DNA of 44,422 nucleotides, from contig VCMS01000270.1 of NCBI GenBank assembly GCA_022539475.1, positions 30,001 to 74,422 on the forward strand, read 5' to 3'. Made by a program: the position numbers and the translations under genes. Below are positions 34,274-44,356 of the stretch, one piece after another. Within the stretch, counting starts at the first letter, position 1. Every line of letters starts with the position of its first letter. This stretch comes from Gracilaria domingensis (Eukaryota > Rhodophyta > Florideophyceae > Gracilariales > Gracilariaceae). Under the pieces are notes generated by a model. The model saw only the letters and a list, made by a program, of their open reading frames with translations, was not told where the DNA came from and made no database searches.

Positions 34274-36410
34274 ATGATCTGCCGACGCCGCGCCGCTCTT
34301 GCTCGCCGCGTCGGCAATGTCAGTCAGAACAAAGCCAAGCGTCAGAAGCGCATCAAGTGGACCCCGCAGGAAGTCGAGGCGCTTCGCTGTGGCGTGCAGA
34401 AATTTGGTGAGGGCTGCTGGGCCGTCATACTGCGAGAGAATGCCAACCTTTTCAACCCGGTACGAATCAGCGTAGACCTCAAGGATAAATGGCGCAATCT
34501 GTCCAAATCACACAAGACTTCAGACAAGCCGGACAACCGTGTTCCTTCTTCGCCTGCATTGCAATCTACTCCGACGCCTTCCACTCCTTTAGCCTCACCT
34601 CCGCGCGTCCGTTCACAACCACCTCATCCAATCGCCTTGCGTAATACCCCTCGTGTTTCTGAGAAACTCGCTTTTCCCAGTTTGCCGGCCCTTCATGTTC
34701 ACCGCCCTCAGGTGCACAGGTCTCTGTTGAATCCGAAGCGAGTTACCCCTAAGCTTGTGTCCCCAATGGGTGACGTAAGGAGGAACCATAGCCTTCCACA
34801 AACTCACCCTTCCGACAATCTCTCAGTGTTTGGCTATCACCAGATGCTTCGATCTAGGCCTGTTCAAGAGCCGAGCGAAGCTATCCGCGGTTCAAACCTG
34901 TCCGGCTTTTATTTGCACCCGTCTCCCGCAATGACCAAGCACACCCCTTCGGAATCAAGACCTATGTCTATGCCACTTCGGTTGGAACATAGATCTTTGG
35001 TCACTCCTAGCAATGCTTCGTTGCTTGTTGGCAATGGTGCTGCACCACAAGACACCGCGTTTGCCAGATCTCTCGAAGAAAGGACTTTACCTCATGTCCA
35101 CCACACCCTAGGCCCTCGAGCGGATCATCGGGCTTCAGAAGTCATGCATCATGGAAGCGCGGTACATCCTGTACCAATGTCAAGCCCGCAGCATTTCGAT
35201 ACCGTTTCTCAGGCATACTCATCCTCCGCACTGCATATATCTCGCGAACCACCGGTTACAACGGCAGGAAGTCATCGCTCCTACGCTATGCATCGTGAAG
35301 AAAGACCACCGCCAGTAAGGATTCTTGGAGCGCCGATTCATCCGGCACATGCGTACCGTCATCAGCCTGTGGCACAACATGTTGTCACCGATTCCAACCA
35401 TTTTCGTTCTCTCCATGGCTTGAAGGAGCGCAGTGTCAGTGAACCTACAAATGAGGTGTATCCTGTTCCAAATGAGGAAAGCGCTGCACAGGATATGAAT
35501 TCTCGCTACTCTCGCTTTGTCTCAAGGGAAAGCGGTTCAGAGAGCCAGCGAGAAGTTCATGTCCCGAGGCCTAATCGTCATTCACTGGAAGAGGTGGTTC
35601 GAAACCACAGAGGTAACGCCAATCATCCACAGCAGTCCGAACAACGCAATTTGCGAGAGAATGAATTAGGCTCTCGCGGGAACCCGCGAAATGGTATGGG
35701 TCAATCTCTTGATGACGAAATGAATCTGCGGTCGTCAAACTCAGAAAACCGTTTTACCCATCACCAGACTGAGGATGACTAGGATCATTATTTGCGCGCA
35801 CCTGGACATGATGGGCAATTTAGTTCAAGACAGGGCGATAGTGATGTGCATCAGCGCACCAGTTCTCCTCCGCATAGCCGTTTTAGCCAGGAAGAAGAAG
35901 AAGATGCAGAAGTAGAGGATATGAATCGCAACAGTGTGGAACACAGTCACATTGGCATGGGAGATCAACAATCGGCCCTTGTTCACACAGGGGAGTGCAT
36001 CCATAATGAAGACTCAATGCACCAAGTAGAAGTGCCTCGTGAGGTGTTGGACAATGATGGAGATGACGCGGATGACGAACATATCAGTCATCCCCACACT
36101 GACCCCAACCCGTCAAATTTGTATCATGGAAATGATGTTGACGATGATCAGTTGGCTTCACATCATCCTTTCGGCCTGGTCAATCCCGATGTTGGTCATT
36201 CGGACGATGGCGAAGCACGTGACGATAGTCATACGTTGGCACTTTCAGAGCCTCAGCAGGGAATTGAGTTGCAAGTTCGACTGGAGGAAGAATTACAGGA
36301 TTGTTACGCGCCGGAGCGCCCCCGATCACCCTCAACGGATCAGGAACATCAGCATCAAGGACAGCATTTCAGTACCTTTTCTACGCGCGATGAAAAGATT
36401 AAGAGCGGTC
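34274..36410 (+). pseudogene. Telobox Myb/SANT protein, one in-frame stop, 3'-truncated
   Basis: The frame opens at ATG 34274 behind an in-frame TGA. Residues about 24-75 form a Myb/SANT domain: KRIKWTPQEVEALRCGVQKF, GEGCWAVI, and the telobox VDLKDKWRNL. This telobox is the signature of TRF/TRB-type proteins that bind double-stranded telomere repeats; function here is inferred from the domain. The rest is disordered, rich in Pro, Ser, His and Arg, with an acidic C-terminal part (QEEEEDAEVED, DDADDEHISH). A TAG at 35780-35782 interrupts; the same frame then stays open for another 210 codons. At about 36405-36411 the gene runs into the inverted P arm, so the native C-terminus is lost; the open frame ends artificially at 36511. 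It is probably a captured host gene fragment inside Q. Confidence 0.75.
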
Positions 36411-38670
36411 AGCTTGGGACGCTTGCTTCTCCGAATGGGCCGGCTATTGTCGTCTTCCAGCGCTGCTTTCAGACGAAACGGGCAATGGTTGACATGCTGT
36501 TGAAGAGATAAGACTCCTCGGCGAGTAACGAAGGGGCACCCACGCTTCTTATGTGTACAGTAGTAGACCATGGGAAGAAGAAATGAACGAGAAACGACGA
36601 CAAAAACTGCAAGGGAAGGGAGTCCGAAGGGAGAAGGAGGTCGAGCGACAGTCAATATCGACGTGTTGCTCAGAACGGAGAATATATTTTGAGTTTAAAT
36701 CACGTGCTTTCGTTCAAAAAGGAACGTAGGTACACGTCGACCTCAACACAAGGGTGTACTTCTCGTATTATCTACCACTGGTTATAAACCTGTGGTTTCC
36801 CAACGTTGTACGCTGTACACTTGTCCAATCTCGCACAGAAAAATAAATCTAATCCCTTCGCCGCCGCCGCCGCGCCTCCGACGTCCGAACTTCCGTTACC
36901 GTCGTGAGCCATGCCATTGATATCATCGCGTTATACTCCGCTCCGTCGTACGTTTTCCCGCCCTCCACTTTATGGAGGCTCCATAAAGTAGAGGGCGGAA
37001 GAAAGTAGGACGGAGTCATCCGTATCTCAGGGATGTATTCCGTGCAGTCTTTTCGTACGTTCTCCCATATCCTTCCACGTATCTTTGCTCTAAACTAACC
37101 AATCCTCACCGCGTTTCTTCGCGCTCTGCGACATGGAAACGGAAGGAAATAAGCTAATCAACCTCAACTTCTTCTATTTGTTCAAGATATAGAACGAGTT
37201 GAAGGGTGAAAACGGGAACCCGGTAACCCAAACCGACGACTGTAAGTACGCGACCAATAGTTCATTTCGTTGCGCCATAGGCTCTAGCTCTGCCTGTTCG
37301 CGATAGGCGATTCTGGTACTTGGTTGAGACATAGGTTTCTGTCTCGTTTATCGCATCTTGCGGTATGTTTGCTGCATGGGCATTCTCGGTGTCGTTGCTT
37401 GTGAGTTTTTGCTTCGAGACCTTTCGCGGTTTACGATGATATGGTCGGCTGGTAATCTAACCGATCCCTTTCCTGCTTCTTCTTCCGTTTGCGAGTTACC
37501 AGGTCCCTCGACTTTTCTAGCGCAACGTTTCTGTTTTGCTTTATCAATGGTACGTTCCATCGCAATTCAAATGTTTCCAACGGAGCATTGACTAACTTAT
37601 GGATACTTTCTGCTTGCGTATACAGGTAAACGACCAATTTTATTTCATCTCTCCAGATCCATCATCGATCTTGAGAGACAAAATGAAATTGGTCGTTTTA
37701 CTGCCTGACTGTTCGGGATAGGCGATTCTGGTACTTGTTTGGGATATAGGCTAGATTCTCGTTTATCGCCTCTTGCGGTATGTTTGCTGCATGGGCATTC
37801 TTGGTGTCCTTGGTTGTGAGTTCTCGCTTCGACACCTTTCGCGGTTTACGATGATATGGTCGGCTGGTAATCTAACCGATCCCTTTCCTGCTTCTTCTTC
37901 CGTTTGCGAGTTACCAGGTCCCTCGACTTTTCTAGCGCAACGTTTCTGTTTCGTTTTATCAATGGTACGTTCCATCGCATTTCAAATGTATCCAACGGAT
38001 CATTGACTAACTTATGGATACTTTCCGCTTGCGTATACAGGTAAATGACTTTTGATGCGGAGGTAGCTCACGAGTTGCAGGTGCAGGTTCCTCAAGTAGG
38101 GAACCATGCATCTGGGCATGGTTCCCTACATGAGGAACGGAGAGGATGGGGCGCTTCGCGCCTCATCCTCTCGGAGTGCGTATGTGTTCTACCGATCCAG
38201 CACTATGGTGGAGGTGCAGTCTGCGGCATCTGCCGCAGATTGCGCCTACACCCGCTCCATTATGGGGAAATGGTACATGTAATATAGCGAAGTAGTGGTT
38301 AGCAAAAGCGGTCGATAGAAGAATAGATACGAATAAAACGGTATGATTTCATAATGGGCATCATCTGTACTAGCACTAGTATTCCATGCGTTGCAGGGTA
38401 TCATTCCGCAGAAGGTATCGTGTAATGTGCACCTTAATGGAAACTGAACCTAGACTTCGCGAAATACGGTTCAGGTAGCCCTCGACTAAATAACTAGCAC
38501 GAGTGGAAAACCCCCCAGTATTTACTGCACAGAGATTCTGGACGACCCAAGCAATTATCTGCAAATTTTGAAATAATTGATCTCGATATTTTTTCAAAAA
38601 ATTTACTGGACGACCCTTGCCAATTTCTGGACGACCCTCGCCAAAAACTAGCATCTGCAAGAGACAGACG
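36411..38670 (-). repeat. Inverted 2.26 kb copy of P's 5' arm (right end of Q)
   Basis: Reverse complement of 29040-31299. Its inner end contains the first part of a transposase gene on the minus strand (36655 leftwards, with the YYCTHKKRGCPF zinc finger and a basic run), cut after RRSKRPKL at the junction with the Myb gene. It also has mirror copies of the leader hairpins, the 415-bp duplication and the GGGTCGTCCAG repeats. Confidence 0.9.
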
Positions 38671-41104
38671 TGCAAGAGACGCCACCTCAAAACTTAAGGA
38701 AATGGTCATGGGCTCTTTGGATAGTAGAATAGTGTGGTACTCCCAAGAAATAAGTTACAGTGAATCTTTCGTAGGTCTTCTGCAGGTATACACCGATAAG
38801 TCTTCAACAACTCTAAAGCAAACATCGGTTACCGCCTATCCTCTTCACCTCATATTTCTCAACTTCTCCGACCAGCTTCGCCGTAAGTGTATCCGTGATG
38901 ACCTCACAGTAGTGGCATACTTCCCTACCACACTGATCGAGGTTTCCGCATCTGAAGCAGACGCAATGCCATTTGTTTCTAGCAAGTCTCTACGCGAGTC
39001 CAGGATGCAAATCCTTCAAGAATCTCTTCGTCAAGTCCTGGAGCCCATTCTAAATCTCCCGCAGAAAGGTTTTCAGTTCATCGGGGAAGACAAACTAAGT
39101 CGAGTGTGCCATCCTCTGCTTGCAAGTTATTGTGCGGATATTCCTGAGGCTAAGGACATTCTGTCCATTCTTCATGGGACCAAAACGGAAAGCCCGTGTC
39201 ATAGATGCAAAGCCCCTCGCTCATCTTTATGCAGTCCTATTCCCACCTCATTCAACGGACGTTCTCAAAAGCACACGAAAAGCATCCGAAAGACATACAC
39301 AGCTATCTTGCAACATGCACAAAAAGACGAGGCGGAAAGACGTCCACGTCGTGCGAGGGAGAGGAGATCTCAAGCGGATACTCTGATGCGTTCAAATTCC
39401 ATATCTCTCATTCCTTCGTTCCTCGAAACTTCCGTAAGCCTTGGAATGATCCCGGGATTGTCTCCATACAGTCTGTTCTCATTCGAACCATTACACAACT
39501 TGCATCTCGGCATCTCAAAGTTGATAAAAACGGCCACAATCGAGAGACTGCAGTCAGACACCCTGTGCACCACATTAGGAACATCTGCATCGCGTTCATT
39601 TCGAACGATACGCACCCAACTCCTCAACCATGCAAACGCAATTCTAGCTGCCATAGAACGCGATTCTCCTGCCAAAGGTTTACATATCGATTTCTCCACG
39701 CAGGAGAAAGGCAAATCTTTGAATGGTATCTTCACGAAAGACGGTCTCCGTGGAATGCTGGAGGCCAAAAACTACAAAGCACTTGACATGGTCTTTCCCT
39801 TCATAGGAGCATTCTTTGACATATGCTGTGGAGAACAGGACGTTGCCCCAATCACAACCGTTTTCTCTCAGTACTCGGACTTGCTCTCGACTTTATTCAG
39901 ATACAATCGTGACCCGTATTGGACTGAAAGCTCTCTCCTGTGTCTTAGTTCGGAGATTGAAGCCTTCAAGCGTTCCGCAACAAAGACTCTGGCGGATTTT
40001 CATCCCTCCAGACTGGGAACTCTGAAGTTTCATCTTCTCGATCATCTCGTGGACGATATTCGCCGTCTGGGAAGTATCAAGTACTACGACGCAGGCATAT
40101 ACGAACATGCACACCTGCTATTTAAAAGACACTACAAAAAGACGTCCAGAAGAACAGCAACGGCTGTGGAGGAGACTATTCGCTCCATTGAGCACGGACA
40201 TGTTAGAAAGCAATGGAATGGCAATACTCCTTACCAGCGTAATCCAGGTTTACCAGGAACTTCCACACAGCTTCCTCGGTTTGCAATGAGAGGGCGTTCT
40301 TTCACTTTACGAGCTCTTCAACATTGTGTTTCAAGTATGTCCAGTTCAAAAACATGGACTGCTGTTAGAGAAATGTTCTCAAGTACGGACACAAGGTCGA
40401 TTCTTGATCAAATTGGTGAACAGGCCCTTCCTCCTTTCCTCAGTCTTGTGAAAGAAACACTGGATGAGCACTCTATTACATACTTCCCAGAAAAGACAAG
40501 GATAACTCTGGTGAATTCGGCCGTCGTGAAAGGCGGCTTCGTTCCGACTCTTGAACACTTCGATTCGTCTTCTAAGGCACTTAAGCTGGGACGACCCAAA
40601 TACCCCATCATCCAACGTGTCTTCGCTTCTCCAGCATTTGGTCCCAGTAGAAAGCCAAAGTTTTCCACTGTATTGGTAAGCGGAGAAGATTCAGAGACTT
40701 GGATTGCCCAGGTAGTCGCTCTGATTCGAATATCTCTCCTTGATTCTGCACTTACCGCACCAGAGGTGGCATTCGTCCGGTATTTCGAGGTTTTACCCCC
40801 CGCAACAAACATCGACCACATATTGAAATGCATATCTTTACGGTGGGCTACAAACGATGAAAAGAACCACACTCTTCCGTTCCCTCGTCATTCCAAAGCG
40901 GAGACTATCGTAGAGTTAACTCCTTGGTACGGGATGGTTCCGGCTTCTGCACTACAGGGAACTGTCCATGTTGTTCGATCAAACTACCCTGCTCCACCTT
41001 TTTGTCCTCCACTTCAATGGTTCCAACACCGATTCTACATCAATCGATTCTATCATGATTCAGATGAAGGACCAACTGAGCACGTTGATCTTGTACAGCC
41101 TTAA
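38671..41104 (+). pseudogene. Plavaka/KDZ-like transposase, catalytic and C-terminal part
   Basis: An uninterrupted frame of about 811 codons; the first ATG is at 38702 but homologous-looking sequence begins upstream (RDATSKLKE), so this is the continuation of 31139-31887. Visible motifs, numbered from that ATG: LLQVYTDKSSTTLK (first acid, D32); PCHRCKAPRSSLC (zinc pair, about 163-175); FSFEPLHNLHLGISKL, the second motif, usually D-x-LH but here E262; KYYDAGIYEHAHLLFKRHYK (third acid, about E468) followed by KTSRRT. This layout matches KDZ-superfamily (Plavaka-type) DNA transposases. N- and C-parts together give about 1,060 codons, usual for the family. The gene is inactive only because Q splits it. 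It ends in TAA at 41102-41104, overlapping the stop of the convergent neighbour. Confidence 0.75.
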
Positions 41105-43497
41105 ACATTAAGGGCTCCATCTTCTACATGTTCACCTTGTGGTGCCTTTTCTTGTGATCCTGTGTTAATTCCGAAATCGTTCATGTCCATTTCCTTGAAC
41201 TCCATATCCCCTTCCTCGCATTCACCAACGAAGCAATCGCTAATATACCCCAATCTTTGGCTCACACTGTCAATAAAAAATTGTTCTTTCACAGTGAGGT
41301 AAAGTCTTCCGTTCGACGGCATTCGATATCCAAATGTAGCCTCTCTCATGTCATTACCAAGAACCTTAGTCCAATCTTCCGTTGTCGTTCCAAAATTATG
41401 AAACTCGCTGGAATTGGTCCTCAAGACATGTTGCCTAACATCCCCCAGAACATTCTTTAAACACAGAGGTAGCAGTTCAGCAAACTTCTTTGTAAACAGT
41501 TTCTGTCTCTGGCCACCCCTTGACACATCCGTACTTAGAAGGCTCACAACCGTCAACACCCAAGCGTCCAAACGTGCGAGCAACAGTATTGTGCCATCTA
41601 AAAAGGTGCCCGTATCCTTGTCTTCCACATCATACCCAATAAACTCCTTCAGCACTTGTACCCCGACACGGTTTCGGAAGAACAAGTCTTGATCTTCCGT
41701 CGGCATATCCTCGACATTGTCCGCATTGGAGTACTTTAGACGAACAAATGGGGCTTTTCTCCACCATGAAGTGTTCGGTACACCATTTTCGTCAAGACGC
41801 AGTATGTTCTCCTGCGCTTCCTTCAACTGCATTGTGAGTTCGTCAGCATTCTCTTCTACCAGCTTTGTTCTTCTCCAAATCAGATCGTACCCCAGGAGCA
41901 GAAATAGTTTATCCCTCGTATTTCTCTTACGAACGCCCACGACGTCACTCATGGTCTGCCGCATTCTCTGCCTAAGGCACATATCTGCACAAAGTTCCAG
42001 TGTACACCTGTCGGTAAGAGATGCTTTTCTAATACCTTCCCAGCTCAACTCCTTCAACTCGCTTTCAACCATTTTCTTCAGCAAAGCATCTGGCCCCCCC
42101 TCTACCGACGGTGTGAACATGCCAAAACTGCCCAAGAGCTCCACGGGGTTTTTAGGAACCATGTATGAACCACCTTCCTCCGGCTCAATAAGCCCTTCCC
42201 CACTCTCAGTTGCGTCTTCCACCTTCTCGGCACGGTTACCCCAATTTCGGGTGAGCGACTCACCTTCGAGCCATAGCTCACTTGTTTCTCTCCTTGCCCA
42301 CGTCAGCATGTTGTGATACACTGCTCGAGCAACCCCTCGAAACTCGTCGCACACCTCAATTTTATGCTTCTTTCGACCTGTTTGCCCAGGTTCACCAGCA
42401 CGTGTACTCCTATCTCCCTCCTGTTTCAGTGCCCCTCTTAGCCCTTCAATGACTAGATCCTTCTCTTCAAGCCTCTTTTTCAAAGCCGTACTCTGCTCTT
42501 GGGCGACCTTCACTAGAATTTCCCGAACCATCAAGTCCTCTTATAGCGTCTTAACCTTTTCTTTCAAGCAATTCAGTTCATTTAAAAGATCAGGTCTGTT
42601 CACAGAGCTTGAATTCACACCAGTTTGGATATCTTCCGTTATTTCCCTAGCTTCTTCGGCGACAGGCCCCGGTAATGCCGCAGGATTCGGTGTTATTTCG
42701 TTATCGGAACTATTCTCATGTGCCATAGCCTTAGCCACGAGAGGCTGCAGGCGTTCTGTGTCCACCCTTGGCACGGCTCCGAGCTCCAACTCCCGTGTAT
42801 GTCCTCCTCCATGGCATGGTATATCAGATGAATTGGGCCTCGTACGAGCTGCAACGGCCCCCGTTCTGGAAAGAGGGGAAGGTCGAAAAGTAACTCGTCT
42901 ATCAGTTGTCTCTCGATTTCTTATTGTGTTTCTCCCTTGTCCGGACCCATTGCGAGGCATGATACGATTCATAGCGGCCCCAGTTCTAGAAGAGAGGGAT
43001 GGACGTGACGATCTTAATATACTAGGACTCTCACGACTTCTCGTCATTGTCCCTTGTTGTCCAGATCCACTGGGCGGCGTAACCCGCGCCCCAATAGCTC
43101 CGGTCTTCGATATCGGCCGGGGACATGAAGGTTTTGGTGTCATACGAACCTGTTCGGTTCCAGTTGTCATGCCCTCCTGTCCTGACCCGCTGGGCCGAGT
43201 TACCTCATCTTCTTGAGGAGCAGAGACAGATGCACGATTTGCATTATCGGCAGTTGACGGCACGACATCGTTCGCTGATCCACGAATTCTTGACGCAATC
43301 CCGGAAGACGCTCGGCTGCGAGATGGGCGAGAGAGTCCTGTCGAAGGACGCCCACTGACTCTCTCCTTCGTCGAGGACGACTTCCGTTTAGGAAGTGCGG
43401 TGCTTGTAGCCTGATTCGTATCATCCGATGCTCTTCTCTTCTTCTGTCCACTCTTGTTCCGCTGCGTACTATTTCGCTTTCTCGGCGTTATACCCAT
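41101..43497 (-). CDS. Novel ~798-aa coiled-coil protein, one in-frame stop
   Basis: I do not recognise the family. From ATG at 43495-43497 the first 318 codons are basic and disordered (KRNSTQRNKSGQKKRR) with three 40-residue repeats at about residues 101-220, each with GSGQ and RTGA or KTGA. The part near residues 300-345 looks like a coiled coil (LLNELNCLKEKV, then STALKKRLEEKDLVIEGL) and is interrupted by a single TAA at 42541-42543; the same frame is open on both sides. The remaining 477 codons are globular with conserved-looking Trp/Phe-rich segments (DKLFLLLGYDLIWRRTKL; TSWWRKAPFVRLKY; TFGYRMPSNGRLYLTVKE) and an acidic tail. It may be a partner protein encoded by P. Either a recently inactivated gene or stop readthrough would explain the break. 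Confidence 0.65.
42838..43197 (-). repeat. Three in-frame 120-bp tandem repeats
   Basis: The repeats code for three 40-residue units, with (S/N)GSGQ at the start and (R/K)TGA at positions 29-33 of each. Period is exactly 40 codons; the units have diverged at many positions in between. A fourth unit does not follow. Confidence 0.8.
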
Positions 43498-43533
43498 GCT
43501 GTGGAGATAAACAGGGTAATGAAACGAAATTGT

Positions 43534-43569
43534 TGGGGAGGGGGGGAGGGGGTGGGACGGGGGGGGGGT
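43534..43569 (+). other. G-run with G-quadruplex potential
   Basis: Thirty-six bases almost wholly G, in blocks of at least three G separated by A, T or AC. It lies about 37 bp upstream of the start codon of the 798-aa gene, where it would be a C-run in the coding-strand sense. Its exact length may be uncertain in assembly. Confidence 0.8.
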
Positions 43570-43750
43570 GCATGGTTCAGATATTCTGGGAGACTCCGCA
43601 GTTCCTGCTTTTTAGGAATTCGAGGTGCCCAATGGGTCGCAATATCGCTGTTACAGATGAAGAGCTCCAGTGTACATGTACAACAACGCGTATTGCAGGC
43701 AGCTGCAACACTCACAAGCATATTTACTTTCTATTCGCTACTGAACTCAT

Positions 43751-44356
43751 CTATTGCTCCAATGTCAGAGCCCAGTCCCAGGCGTACTGCTCTCCGTAGT
43801 CGAAATACAACTCTTCGCCCCTCTCAATATCTCTTACTGCTCTACAACGAAGTAGAGCATAGTTAGAAAGGTCTGACTTGAACTGTATCACGGACTTCGC
43901 TTCCACCACCTGCAAATTGGCACTTCGAGTCCTGTTCGACCGGGGCTCCGATAAATCGGGATCCCCGGCATGATATCCGGCGTCGTTAATGTAGCCCCCG
44001 ATACAAAAAGGCGCCGGGACAATGTAGACTTCGCTCTCCTTTCTATCCTGAGCCTGTCCTGGTCTGTTCCTCAGGTGCAGAAACTCCGTACCAGTCACAG
44101 TGACCATCATAGAAAACAACTTGTACCGCACTGGAGTTGCTCCGAGACAGCCACTTCCATACGTTAAGTGTCTTTCCTTCCGGTCGTCAGATCCGTGTAT
44201 ACCAAAGTTCCATAGAAATGACAGATAGTTTCCCCCAGCCAATATCTTATGTTCCGTGAACACCCCCATACTAGCACGGGGATGTCGGATCTTAGAAGAT
44301 GCTATATGTAAGCGATAGCGATTGGCTTCAACAGTCAACAGCATATGCATATCCAT
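43751..44356 (-). CDS. Short SET-domain protein, putative methyltransferase
   Basis: SET proteins transfer methyl from S-adenosylmethionine to lysines. From ATG at 44354-44356 the protein has about 201 residues and is nearly all SET domain. The first block is at about 28-47 (ASMGVFTEHKILAGGNYLSF). The usual NHS motif is replaced by GGYINDAGYH (about 120-129), followed by ANLQVVEAKSV; then YALLRCRAVRDIERGEELYF and DYG (ending about 188), the conserved C-terminal motif with its tyrosine. A stop lies 19-21 bases beyond the open frame's left limit (44417-44419), so the gene does not run off the window in this frame. Neither a cysteine-rich post-SET nor another domain is seen. The altered NHS motif leaves activity uncertain. 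It lies upstream of, and in the same orientation as, the 798-aa gene. Confidence 0.7.
   Translation of the reverse strand: MDMHMLLTVEANRYRLHIASSKIRHPRASMGVFTEHKILAGGNYLSFLWNFGIHGSDDRKERHLTYGSGCLGATPVRYKLFSMMVTVTGTEFLHLRNRPGQAQDRKESEVYIVPAPFCIGGYINDAGYHAGDPDLSEPRSNRTRSANLQVVEAKSVIQFKSDLSNYALLRCRAVRDIERGEELYFDYGEQYAWDWALTLEQ

Larger units (their letters stand above)
31888..38670 (-). mobile_element. Nested 6.8 kb element 'Q', non-autonomous relative of P with captured DNA
   Basis: Q begins GTCTGTGTTCTGC and ends CTTGCAAGAGACAGACG-like on the complementary side, so the ends share GTCTGT inverted; GCTAGTTTT also occurs near both ends. The right 2260 bp is P's 5' arm in inverted orientation, ending at the same base as P itself. 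Removing Q rejoins the transposase codon CTC GC|A AGA in frame. A short direct repeat flanks it: GC, or CGC versus TGC with one transition. The interior holds C/T-rich DNA, a GC-rich patch and a telobox-Myb gene truncated at the junction with the arm (about 36405-36411). An alternative is a single 9.6 kb palindromic element; see findings. Confidence 0.6.

Noticed and set aside
29040..38670. One 9.6 kb transposon with 2.26 kb terminal inverted repeats
   Set aside because: It fits the two arms but not the transposase: the N-terminal half lies inside and the C-terminal half outside, and they join in frame when only 31888-38670 is removed. No direct repeat flanks 29040 and 38670. Kept as an alternative.
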